Source: Melastoma dodecandrum
Taxonomy: Eukaryota; Streptophyta; Magnoliopsida; Myrtales; Melastomataceae
DNA length: 64,000 nucleotides
Assembly: GCA_029817715.1 (NCBI GenBank)
Contig: JARUPY010000252.1
Span: 2,170,001-2,234,000, forward strand
Direction: 5' to 3'
Shown here: positions 12,133 to 23,600 of the stretch, in pieces
Layout of the letters: every line of letters begins with the position of its first letter
Position numbering within the stretch: the first letter of the stretch is position 1
Notes under the pieces: model-generated
Databases searched by the model: none
What the model was told of the DNA's origin: nothing
Seen by the model: the letters and a program-made list of their open reading frames with translations, nothing else
Translations under genes and position numbers: made by a program

Positions 12133-15120
12133 ATTGGATTAAGACCCAATGCAGATAAAAACAGCCGGGGTCGTTTTATCGGACAAGGAAAGAATGGTCC
12201 AGCCAAGCAATGGAGTCCAGACGAGTCCGCTGGAGGGGTGTTGGGAGAGCGAAGGGAGGCAGAGGAGAGGGGGTTAAATGGGGGAGAGGAGAGGGATGTG
12301 GGTCTGGCTGCATGTGTGAGTGGGAATGCGAACGTGCTTTCCAGATGGACAAAAGGAGGCACAGACAGAGGTGGATATAGTAGTTGTTGTAGTTGTATGA
12401 TGCTGTAAGAAAGGGAAGACAGACATGGGCAACTCAACTTAACTGCTAGGACAAGAACAGCAAAACAAAACAATCATCAGGGGTGGCAACAAACCAACAA
12501 AATAGCTTAGCGTCTTCCTCGCATGAACAGGAGGACATCCATCACCTTCCTTTCTCTTTCCCTTCATTCGTTCGCAATTCTCTTGATTACAACCCCCGTG
12601 AAGAGAAAAGAAAGAATCAGACATCAAAACTTGACATTAGGTGGATATATTTGAGCCCACATCCCACGTGATGAGGAAAACCATTTTTGTAGTCGGCCCC
12701 CTCGGTTTCTTTTTTCTTTTCAATATTTTGTTTTTCTCATTTTGGGTTGGCGAATTTTAATGATGTATTCCAGGATTGATTATCTTTCAGGCCAACCCCA
12801 TGTTGAAGACTCGTTCTTGGTTACAACTACTAGCAAAAAATACCAGATTTCTCGCGGAAAGCTGCAGTATTCGGATTGGGATGTGCTACTGTATCGTTTC
12901 CTCATCATCTGATCTGATCTGCCTCGCTACCTTTTACTTTGCTTCGAGTGGTGGACTCAATCGAGTTCCGTTCGTTCCTTCGACCACACGTACACTAGGA
13001 GGCGAAACAGGGCGAGGCTGAGGGTAACATGTAATGGCAGGTGACAGTCCCCCCGGATGCAAAGTTTCGTTTTCCATCACCTAATTTCTCTTCAATCCGA
13101 CCGCTAGCCTCCCCGACACAGGGCCGGGCAACCCTTTCCAGGGGGTCCCCACCAGAAAACTAAGAGAACCTATAATCGGGTTTAGTTGACAGGGGAGCTT
13201 AATTGAATCGGACTGGACAATTGTTTACTATTTCTGGGCACCTTCTTACCAGACAACCTCGAACTCCCTTATGGAACCTCGAAAGCTTGCTTTCAACCTT
13301 CCCTCAATCCCTCAGGTGATTGTTGCTTCATGAAGAAATGGACAGCTGCCCAGTTTGTGAAAACTCAATTCCTGATCTCTCCCTTCCAGGTCATACGTGG
13401 GAGAATGTTGATCTGACAGACAATACATGCTGAAGAGATGAACATTCCGACCAGAACCTGATAAAACTGGTAAGATGCTACTCACCCATCAAAAGAGCTG
13501 CTGTCAGAAAGCTAACCGGACAACCAATTTACTGAACATTGATCATTTTCACATCCCCACCACGAGTTTCATGGAAGTTCCTTATATCGACAAAACCATG
13601 TGGGTGAAGGTAATTTTCTTCTTTAAACACATCACACGCGTGCAGTAATCAATGCAGATTACTTAAACTGGACCTGGGCTTAGATTAGATATGACTCCTA
13701 ATGGAGCAATGATGGTTCCTTTTGTTTTCTTGTATGGGTTGGCCCCAAGCAATTTGCTCGCCATCTAGTGTTCTTCCTATCATCACCATTGTGAATATGA
13801 TTGTGCAGCATTTGCCATCATTTCATTGTCTTGGGTGTGGGGGAATGGAGAAAAGAGCCAAGGGAGTCCTTTTCTTTTCTCCCTTGTCACCAGGGAATTG
13901 GTAAATAAAGCCAAAAAAGAGCGGTGATTGAGTTGAGAGCGGGGGGGGGGGGAGGGATGGACATCAGGACATGGCATGTGCTGTGCCTCTTTGAGACCAT
14001 TACGATTCATGATTTTGTCAGAAAATTAAGAAAAAGGTAGAATTGGGGTTGGTGTTTGGAATTTGGATGCTCACTGCTTTCCTAGGGATGTACCCTTTTA
14101 TGGGATGTAGCCCCAATACATGTATTTTTGGTTTTTGGGTACCCACCCATAATAACCCCCCCCCCTCCAACCTTTTGTCCGAAGCTAGAAGTGGGTCACT
14201 GCTTTCTGGGTTGATTGTGTTCTGATCTGATGTTGGCTTATCTAGAAAGGGCCCTTTGACTAATTAGGCCTAAAAAAGCCTAAAGCCTAAGCTTAGCTCC
14301 CCATGACTTTTGTCTGGATCAGACAGTAAAGAAGAAGGCATCTGTGCAGTGGCACTGGCAGTGCCAGACTTGGGGTTTGCTTGTTTTGACGTAGAAGGAT
14401 CTTTTGGCTCTTCCCTTGGGATCTGGAGCTTGCCTTCCACTACTTCCGAATCTCTGACAAGGCCTTAAAAAAGTGGACTTGCCGTAGGCTGCAAGAATGA
14501 AACGCACACCACATGACAACAGAAATGGATGGGAATGTCGTTGTTGGGTTCCATTACATTCACTGTGAACAACAGTTTGGACTCGGATGATTAAACTCAA
14601 GTCTCCAAGCCCAATATCCGTAGCCAATGGAAACCCGCAAGAAGATCAAAGCCGACCAGGCGTTGTCCAAAATCTTCCTCTTCCGATCTTGTTCCTGCGA
14701 TCAGACCAAATCCCATCTTCCCTCGTCCTACCTGACCGATGAATCCTCTATGCATAAGAAGGTTCTCCACTATTGATTGTTCCGCTCCGATCCTTTGCCA
14801 GGGATGTCCGTTTCTCTGCTCCGTATATGTTGAACATCGGCGTGTCCCCTGCCACGTGAAGTTGAGTCTCCGTCGCCATGCCAGTGGGATTGACCTTATG
14901 CTCGTCCTGGTCGAGAAGTAAGACCGGGCGTGCATCTGCACTGTCAAACATGTTGTGCAATGGAACGAAGGCTTGGACGAAAGCCCATTGGGCCACAACG
15001 CAGAAAGAAAGGGACCGATAGAGAAGACGATTATGTGAAAGCATGGTATTAGATCAGGCCCATAGTTTATATGGGCCTAGGCATGATCGGCCCAACCAAA
15101 TGTAAAAACCCTGAACCCGT
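12133..15120. other. Intergenic region between the kinesin and the RING E3 gene
   Basis: The stretch next to 12132 holds the kinesin leader and promoter. A 12-base G run lies at 13941-13952 and a 10-base C run at 14156-14165. A 98-codon minus-strand frame (15044-14748) and overlapping frames down to 14319 match no family I recognise. No gene is claimed here. Confidence 0.4.
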
Positions 15121-16397
15121 GTGGCCCTTGCAATCAATTATTACCTGATGGGACGAGAGAATTTGCTCATGCAAGTTCACGGAAAACGTTTTCTTGCCCA
15201 GGACGGGCGGAATTTAAGGTTCCGCCTTCCTATGCAAGATGGTGTAATTAAATCACCTTGTCCTTTTCCTTTTGCCCCACCCCACCATTTTCTTCCTTCT
15301 TGTTGCTGTTGTTGTTGTGGGTGGGTTTCTCTTTATCGTCTCGTGTCTAGCAAAACCACAGGAGGGATATTGCTGGATTGATTCGTCGGGTTTTGTCTGA
15401 TATCCGCTTTGTGGGTCTAGCGATTGCCATTTTCAAGGTAAAGCTGGGATTCCTTAACCTCTCTCCCGACTGGATCGTTACCTTTCCTTTTTCGGGTGGG
15501 TTGAGGGTTGGGGGTTGATGATCGGTGGGTGGTAATTAGCGCTCGATGTCTGTGTCGTGTTTGGATTCTTGCTCGTTTATTGTTTTCTCGTGGGTTTTGA
15601 GGATTTTTCGTTGTAATTTCTGGGTTGACTACAAAGATGGCTCCTTGGGGTGAGGATCGAATGAGTTTTGTAGGAAGCAAGGACTGATTTTTCTGGGTTT
15701 CCGTGGGCTTTTCTTCCCCTGTTTTTAGTGTTTCGAGTCTTGTTATGTTCTTATCATCTTGATTTGATGATGGAGTCCTTGAGATTGTTCAAGCTGAGCT
15801 GAAGGTTGCTGAGAGCTGTGCCACGTAATTTCCCCCACCTCTTTCATGATATCACGTTTCATTACCTTGCCTCGCGTGGATGCCATTTATGTCAATTGTT
15901 GAAAAATCCTCATGTCCCTGGATTTTGAAATGCTTTGTTTCAACCCGCAGACGATGCTCGAGTGGTTTGTTTGGTTGCTGATTACTCTCTAATGATGCAA
16001 TTGTGTTGTATTTGTTGGCGATTCATGCAACTTTTGTGTGCTCAAGTTTTCATTTTTCTTCTAAAATTTTCAGTGAAATTTTTCTGTGAGTATGCCCTTC
16101 ATTTCATCCTGGAGCTGTTGAGGACCTTGATGAACACAAAATGGCTCTTTATGAGTAACGGTGTTGTTGTGCTGCTTCTTACTGCGCAAAGTTCAATGAG
16201 AAGCATTGAGATGGTTGGTTTGATACTAGTTCAGTTTTCTTTTTCCCTTGACATATATGACTAACGCATGATTCAACTATTTTGCATGGTTATTTTCTTT
16301 GCAGTTCATGTGCGGTTGAAAGCCTCTGTACAAGTACTATAGAGCGTGGAAATTCTACTTTCACAATCCAACTCAATCAAGGAAAACTCTTACTCCA
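15121..16397 (+). other. Probable 5' untranslated region and leader intron(s) of the RING E3 gene
   Basis: T-rich, intron-like sequence with no long coding frame precedes the ATG at 16398. RHG1A-type genes commonly have a spliced leader; this assignment is inference, and exact exon limits were not fixed. Confidence 0.35.
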
Positions 16398-19011
16398 ATG
16401 CAAGGGCAGAGAAGTAGAAGCAGTTCTTTGGTTGTTGCTTTTGACTTTGATGACGGGTCCTCTCCAAGAAATGTCTCCATGGATCAACCAATTTCCTGGA
16501 ATGATGTGCAGAATCCAGGGGAGAGCCCAGGAGTTGATTTATCTCAACCCCCCAGTAATAGCATTCCCTTTATACGTCAAGACATACGTTACCTACCTGG
16601 GTCTAGTGCTATGCATGACACGATTAATGATGGTGCTCATAAAACACAGCATCTTCCGGCACTGCCAGCTAATGGCTTTGCTGTGTCAGGCATTCTGCAA
16701 CATGACCAGGTGCATGGTCCAGCCAATTTTGTTCCCCTGTCAATTAATGGTTCAAGTTCAAGTTCCTTGACCCAGAACCTCAACTCGCCCATTGGTTTTG
16801 TTGGCCGTGGAAGCGAGAGCTCTCTGCTCATAGAATGTCCCAATTTGTACATGCCTAGTAAGCCGGACGCGTTGATGGTTGCCTCAAGCAATAGAGACGG
16901 CATGCAAGATAATGAGGCTTTCCACTCTGATGGCCGCCGGGTTCCTTGTAAGAGAAAGGCTTTAGAAGGTCATGTTGGTCAATTTTCAGAAGCCGGAGGC
17001 TCCACTTATCTACAAAATGTTGAACATGGGACTTTTCCAAATAATCATCCCGCCTCTGATGCTAGCTTGAATTCTGGCTTCTCTCCAGTAACAGATCAGA
17101 GAGATAGAGTTAATGGAGCAAGTGCTTCTGACATTACTGATCAAACTGGTCCAAACAACTTACAAAGAAATTACCGTATTCGGATAACATCAGTTGATCA
17201 AGGTGCCATCGATCCCTCTGCTGCCTATTCTATTGCCAATCCAATCATACAATGCCCCAGTAGTTCTCAGCAGCAATTGACTGTTCCTACAATCAACCGT
17301 TCCTTGGATACAAGGTCTACATTTCCAGATGGAAATGACAGTAACCAGGACCACCTTGCAATTCTTCCTATGCCTGCTATCCCGCAAAGTGGCCCCTCAG
17401 TGAGATGGAGTAGGGGTGTTATTTCTAGACGTGGTGGTTCCCAAAATGCTGTTTTTCCCCAAACAAGAGAGGCTGCTTCAAATGATGAGGCCAGCTCAAG
17501 TAGGGGAAGAAGGAGGGCACGAGAAGATCCATTATTCCTTCCTCCTTGGGATATGGGAATTTTTGTTCCGAATCCTTTGAGTGGTGGGCTTCCAGCTGGA
17601 GATTCCACTTTACCGAGAAATGACCCCTCCAGTTCCAGAAATGGCTCTATCTCTGGCGTTAATCATTGTTCTAATGCTCATTGGGATCCTCATAATAACT
17701 GTTTTACACAATACCCCCACAGATGGTCAGAGTATGTTCGTCGGTCATTGATGTCTTCTATTGATCCCGAGTCTGACGGGCAGACTAGCAATGCTCTTCA
17801 TCCTGCTGCTTCCTTGCACGAGATGATGCTTCCATCCAGGCCTAGTTTTCCAGGTCATTCATTTCCTTCGAGGTCGTCCATGTGTAATTTGACTGTTGCA
17901 GCTGAAGGGAGGAGAAGGCTAAGGCTTGCATCCGAGGTTTGTCCGTGTGCCCATGTATTCATCATCTTGCCTCATTGAATTACAAGTTCAAACTGGAATC
18001 ATTTTGATATATTTCCATATTCCTGACCTTGCTTCTCGATAAAGAGGTAAGGAATGTCTTTGGCAGCGCGAAGGCTTTTTGATTGTGTGGAATTACTTAA
18101 TCTGGCTCTGCGTAGGTTTGTGTTGTGGTTGCACTACCCTAAATTGTTCTGTTCTCGATGTAACAAACTAGTTTGAGGTCATTCTTCGTTATGATTGGTA
18201 TACCTTGTTCATTATTATTAGAACAACCACAAAAAGAAAGTAGTTTTGCAAAATGTTGAACATGAGCCACAAATCCCATCTGATATCTGAGGAAATCTGT
18301 CTGGCTTACCTATAATTGCCGATTCATGCTTTGCTTTGTTGGGATACTGGGCATGATTGTTAGCGACTGTTTTGAAAAGATTCTCATGTAGGGACACTGT
18401 TTGGTAGGCCGCATTTGCTTTCGGTGGTGTTAATGCTATTTCTTACGAGATTTCATGCTTCTCGAGCAGTCAGTGGTCTTCGGGATGGCAGACATGCACG
18501 ATCAGCACAGAGACATGCGCCTCGACGTTGACAATATGTCATATGAGGTGGGTCACATGAACCTTGGTGGGGTTTCCCTTTTCTCTAAGCATGTAAAGAC
18601 TGCCAACAATCCTGACACACAGTCACACCACGACAGGAGTTGTTAGCTCTGGAAGAACGCATCGGGAACGTGAGCACCGGTCTGAGCGAAGAGACAATAT
18701 TGGCTCAACTAAAGCGGCGCCCACACACAGCTAGCGCAACCGGGTCTACTCATGAGATTGAGCCATGCTGCATATGCCAGGTAAAAAAACGAAATTGGCT
18801 ATTCTCTGCATCGGGTTATCACTCCCGCTTTATCACTTGCAATGTACTTAACAAAATCGCTCAATCTATTGTTTCCCAGGAAGAGTACAACTCCGAAGAC
18901 GAGCTTGGAGCCCTGGAATGTGGGCATGATTTCCACCGGGACTGTATCAAGCAATGGCTAATGCACAAGAACTCGTGCCCCATCTGCAAGGCCACTGGTC
19001 TAATCCCATGA
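16398..19011 (+). CDS. RING-H2 E3 ubiquitin ligase, RHG1A/HIP1-like
   Basis: Transfers ubiquitin from an E2 to substrates; substrates cannot be inferred here. The large exon from 16398 starts MQGQRSRSSS and includes MDQPISWNDVQNPGE, VPCKRKALEGH, NYRIRITS and GRRRLRLASE, all typical of the RHG1A/HIP1 group. It ends near 17936 at GAG/GTTTGT. A following small exon (family IRNVL...RRGE) is poorly resolved near 18047-18075. The next clear exon is about 18449-18546 (MLLEQS..FGMADMHDQHRDMRLDVDNMSYE), then 18641-18780 (LLALEERIGNVSTGLSEETI..EPCCICQ). After an intron starting CAG/GTAAAA, the final exon runs 18880-19011 (EEYNSEDELGALECGHDFHR, CIKQWLMHKNSCPICKATG). The RING is C-x2-C...C-x-H-x2-H/D-x2-C...C-x2-C and looks complete. 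The weak small exon leaves some doubt about full function. Confidence 0.85.
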
Positions 19012-19440
19012 GAGGGTCCGGACCGAATTCAGATTCATGCCTGGTGGATGGTCCCAGAGGGACGAGCCTTTACCTTCAGAGTCATGGTTGGCCATCTTAT
19101 CTCATAACATTTCTAAGACGTGGAAGTTTTTGTAGTTACGGGTGAACAATATGCAAAGGTAATGTTTATCGGGGGAGTTTTGGATATGGCCTAAGAAGCA
19201 CAGGCCCAGTATGATTTGAGCCCATTGGGCCATTGCTACAACCTTCTGAGAAGCGGCAAAGGGAAGAACAACCTTAAAAGCGCGGTAAAAATATCGTAGC
19301 CGTGCCGAAATCTCGAATCTTTATCGTCCTTCCTTCACTTCTTCGATCCCCGTGGAATTCCCGCCGTATCACGGCCTCCGGTTGCGCCTTCCGGCTTCTC
19401 ATCAGCCCCGCCGCAGTCTCCATTGCCGTGGTACTCTTGT
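19012..19440. other. 3' flank of the RING gene; open coding-like stretch at the LTR insertion site
   Basis: The first part is the 3' untranslated region of the RING gene. From about 19290 a plus-strand frame without an ATG runs up to the retrotransposon. If the element and one target-site copy are removed, the frame continues after 25787 (…VVLLSLSLVPWSFFVPYP) to a possible GT donor near 25836. It may be a first exon split by the insertion, or chance; I do not recognise it. Confidence 0.3.
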
Positions 19441-19445
19441 CCCTC

Positions 19446-20565
19446 TGTTCGCGCACGAAACGGATCACGTTGGAAATATTTGGCAATGGACTCACAGTAG
19501 TTATATTGTGGTCGCCAGTAAGAAGATGCACTAACTTATACAGGAATAATGCAAGTCTTACAATCTTAATGAATAAAGGAAACAGGGCTTACAGCCATTA
19601 AAAGGGAAAAAGGGACACGATGGTGACGATGTAGGATCTTGTAGCGGCGGAGAACACGTGACGAAGGCCTTGAAAGCTCACTCCGTCTATGGTGGTTGCT
19701 GGCGGAAGGTCGTGACGAAGGCCTTGAAAGCTCGCTTCGTCGGAGGTGGTCGCTGGCGGAGGATTGGCGGCGAAGGCCCTACGAGCTCACTTCGTCGGTG
19801 GAGTCGCTGGCGGAGGATTGGCGGCAAAGGCCCTACGAGCTCACTCTGTCGGTGGAAGGATAGTTGACCTCTGAGCCGGGTCAGGGCATCTAATTCCTAA
19901 GGTTGACGAACAAACTTCAGAGTTTTGGCTGTGTATGGTCGTGTTTTGTCTTTGGAAACTCCTTTGCTATTTATAGAGAGCTCGTACGTGTCTAACACGT
20001 AACGAGTGGATCTTGTTACAGATCGTGTCATGGATCGTGATTCCTAGTATCGTGGGAGTATCCCAACAACTCCCCATGAGATACGGGATCACGTTTCCTG
20101 AAAATTAGAATCGGTTACGATTCTTAACAATCGTGACTTTAGGAATAAATAAATTTATTCCCATCTCGTCGACTTGCTTTGTTTGCACGGGCTTTGGCTG
20201 CTTGCCTTTGTTCAGGATAATGTCGACTTGACCCTATAAGTAGACCTAGCTACTATTGGGTCATATTGGTAGTCATATCTTAGTGGTGAGTTGACCTAGT
20301 CGACTCTATACATAAATCGTCTTTAGTAACTCCATTGTGGGTCGACTTCATCGTGAGTTATCCCAACCGACCTCGTCATGAGTCGACCTGGATGACTTCG
20401 TCATGAGTTAACCCAGTCGACTTCATTATGAGTCGACCTGGGCGACATCGTTCTGAGTTAGCCCAGTCGACGTTGTCATGAGTCGGCCTGGGCGACTTCG
20501 TTCTTAGGCAGTGTGATGATTCCTGGGCTCTAAGCCCAGGCCCAAAATTATTTACTATGTCAACA
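19446..20565 (-). repeat. 3' LTR of the retrotransposon (left copy)
   Basis: Read on the minus strand, it starts TGTTGACATAGTAAATAATT and ends with CGAACA. A TATA box (TATAAATAG on the minus strand) lies near 19968-19980. The U3 part holds tandem units of about 62 bp rich in GTCGAC (about 20336-20512). The part downstream of the TATA box holds four related units of about 50 bp built around GAAGGCC-T and GCTGGCGGA (about 19658-19858). Confidence 0.93.
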
Positions 20566-20585
20566 TAAGCCCCCCTTTTATGCTG
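20566..20585 (-). other. Polypurine tract of the retrotransposon
   Basis: Directly against the left LTR; the minus strand reads AAAAGGGGGGCTTA then the LTR's TGTTG. This is the expected primer site for plus-strand DNA synthesis and confirms minus orientation. Confidence 0.8.
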
Positions 20586-20660
20586 GGTTAGCTACGCTGA
20601 CTTAGCAAAAAATTATACCCTATATAAGGGAGAGTGAGCGTCCTTTTCCCGCCCATCTCC

Positions 20661-23600
20661 TTACTTGCTCGACACTCCTTCATGTAGGAGTCTATCGGGC
20701 TCCAACTCCGTCGCAGTGCTCTCTTGGCTCTTAGGCGCTTCTCCCTGGTCGTCGCTTGGGCTGTTGTTCGTTTCGCCTCCATCTTTAGTCGTGACTACCT
20801 TCTGCAGGACCTCGTCTATGTCTTTGTCTGTGAAGTCAGGCCCCCATCCTGTTGGCACAATTGGTCCTTCGTCTAGCTTGGGGTGAGAGGTGCCATAGCT
20901 CACGATGAAGTCGAACTTCCCGGAAGGTTCACCTAAGGGTCCGACTGTGGGGTCTCCCAGCTTGTAGCGCTGGTCCAGAGTAAGGTCCTTGACTGTCTTA
21001 CACGTCTCTGCATGCAAAATACCCTTGTCACAACAGGAGTATTCATCAGCCTTAACGATTTCTATTTCGGAGTCAAGCCATAGGATTAACTCCCTATGCA
21101 AAGTAGACGGAATCGCGGCGGCCTTATGAAGCCAATCGCGTCCTAAAAGCGCATTAAATGAAGGGGCTATATCGATTACAAAGAAAGCAGTTTCCTGCTC
21201 GTGTCTCCCGACGCCTAGGCGCACGGAGCATATGCCCAGGCACTCGGATTTTCTCCCATTGAAGCCACTTACAGCTACGTCGGTTCGCACCAACTCGCTA
21301 GGCTTGTACCCAAGTAATCTAAACTTGGCGAGGGGAAGAACATTGACAGTGGCGCCATTGTCTATTAAGACTCGACCCACTAAGACACCATCAAAGGTGG
21401 CTGAGATATACAGCGAATGCATATGCTGTTTCATGCGATCTGATGGTTTCCTCAACCAGTGCAGAGGGAAGCCAGAAGGAAATGTAATGACTTTAGAGTC
21501 AAGAGTTTTACCTTCCGGTGCCTCCAACTTGTCGTTGCAGGCGAACTCCGCAGGGAGGGTAAGAGCGTTGCAGCTCACGAGGGGCCCTTGCTCCGCGTTG
21601 AAGTCGCAGGGCTTATCTCCTCGTAGAGGAGTGTAGTCGAAGCTCGAACCTGGGTCTTCCGAGTAGTCAGTAGACTCGACACGCTCGGGCTCTGCAACTT
21701 GTTTCCCTGTGGCGTGGTTCCCACCAAAGGGTGGCATCACAGGGGTCATTCTTGGCTTTTTCTGGGCGTGACTTAGACGCCTTTCTTTTCTCTTTTGAGC
21801 CCTTACGGGAAGCGTAAGCTTCCTTTCCGCTTTCTGCCATTGAGACGAAGGGTTAAGTGCTTTGACGAACCTTGGTTTCTTAGAACCAGAAGGAAGTCGA
21901 CCTACCTCTACAAACCTTCCGTCGGCTGGGTCATATCCTACCTGCACAGGGTTATCTGCTGGCCTATTCGAAGAGGGGTTGTTAGGTTTCGAATTACCTG
22001 AGCCCTCCGGACGGACTGCCTTCACCAGCATCTCCCCTTTTGCGGATAAGTCGACGAGCCGCAAGAAGTAGTTAACGCAGCATGCTGTGCAGAGCTGGGT
22101 GATGAGTATGCGGTTGTGAGCGATCAGCTTGCACTTTTGGCACAGCAGCTTTTCGTCCAGGAATTGGGCAATAGGTGGCCCCCTCCGCAGTTCCTGAGGG
22201 TCAACTGTCTGCGATGCGTAGCGGGGTCTGCGATTCACGGCCTGCTGAGGTTGGTCCGCTTCCTTATGCTCCTCTACCGGTCTAATCTCCTTGACAGGGG
22301 TAGTTCTAGTGTACCCCTGTTTGATGACCCTTTGGCCAGAGGAGTCTATGAACTCCAGTCGCCGTGCCGAGCGTTCTGTTCCTCGGGCGACTGCCTCTCC
22401 ATTCCCCTTATGACCCTGGGGGCCTCCTCTTCCTCCTCGCAAGGCTAATCGGCGATCTGCGCTAGGAGGGCTTTTGAGGACGTGAGAAGATCCTCGGGGA
22501 GTGTTCAGCGACATTGCTGCTTCCTCGAACGGGGTCAAGTCGTACCACCCCTCCGTCTTGCTGTCCAGCAGGTACTTCTTGAACGTGTGGCACTGATCCG
22601 TAGTATGAGTGTCGTTCAAGTGCCAGTGGCATAGCCACTTCTCCCTTCCTTTGGGCAGAATGAAGACCCCACGCTCAGCCAGTCGCTTCATCAGGGCATT
22701 AGCCACCAGAGTCTCGCCGGTTGCTTGTAAGTCCTGCGAGGGTACAGCAGAGTCGTTAATAACTTCTAAGAGATTAACCTCAGTATCAAATATGTCAAAC
22801 GTATGAATGGCGACTTCGTCCCCGAATGGATTATCGTCTACCACGGCGACTTCGTCGACCTCGGGAAAACGGAGCTCTTTAGACTCTATTAAATCCTGGA
22901 TGATATTTCTAAAAGACAAACAGTCCCTGGTAGCATGGGTGAAGGACCCATGCCACTTGCAGTAATTCCTATTCTTTTCCCTCTCTGTCTGAGGGACACG
23001 ATGGCCGGGCTTAAGTCTAATCCTTTTCCTTTGATGAAGCCAGTCGAATATAGCATCGACTTTATCCGTGTCGAAAGAATACTTTCTTTCTTCGGCATTC
23101 TTTTGGGATGCCTTAGCTTTGGAATTCTTCTTAGTCAGGGGATCGCATATAGTCGATTCCCCCTTGACAAATTCTGCCACGTCGACTTCATAAGTGTCGA
23201 CTTGGTAGGCTCGAGTCAGATAGGCTTCCTCTGTAAGGAGCTGATGATACTCAGTAGCCCTCCTCGCTAAGTCATACAGGTCAGCAAAGCGTTCGCCCTG
23301 CAGCTTTTTTCGGAACGGGATAGTCAGCGCATTTAATGCGAGAAGTAACTGATCCTTCTCCGGTATAGGGGGTGTACACCGTAGTAGGGCCTTCCTAAGT
23401 TTCATTAGAAACTGCCCTGGGTGTTCTCCGTTAGCCTGTTTAAGACGCATTACTTCAAACATCGACATGGGGGTGTCCAGTCGAGCAAAGGTTTTAACGA
23501 ACATAGACTGCATCTGAGTCCACGAGGCTACTGACCCTGGCGGCAAACTCGCATACCATGTAAAGGCATCTCCTGTTAACGAGTTAGGGAAGAGCTTTAG

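Noticed and set aside
14319..15044. Overlapping minus-strand frames of 98-133 codons
   Set aside because: No motif or composition of a known family; frames overlap each other and no splice signals join them. Not reported as a gene.
19658..19867. 69-codon frame found twice, in both LTRs
   Set aside because: It is the translation of tandem sub-repeats in the LTR, on the strand opposite to the element's transcription.
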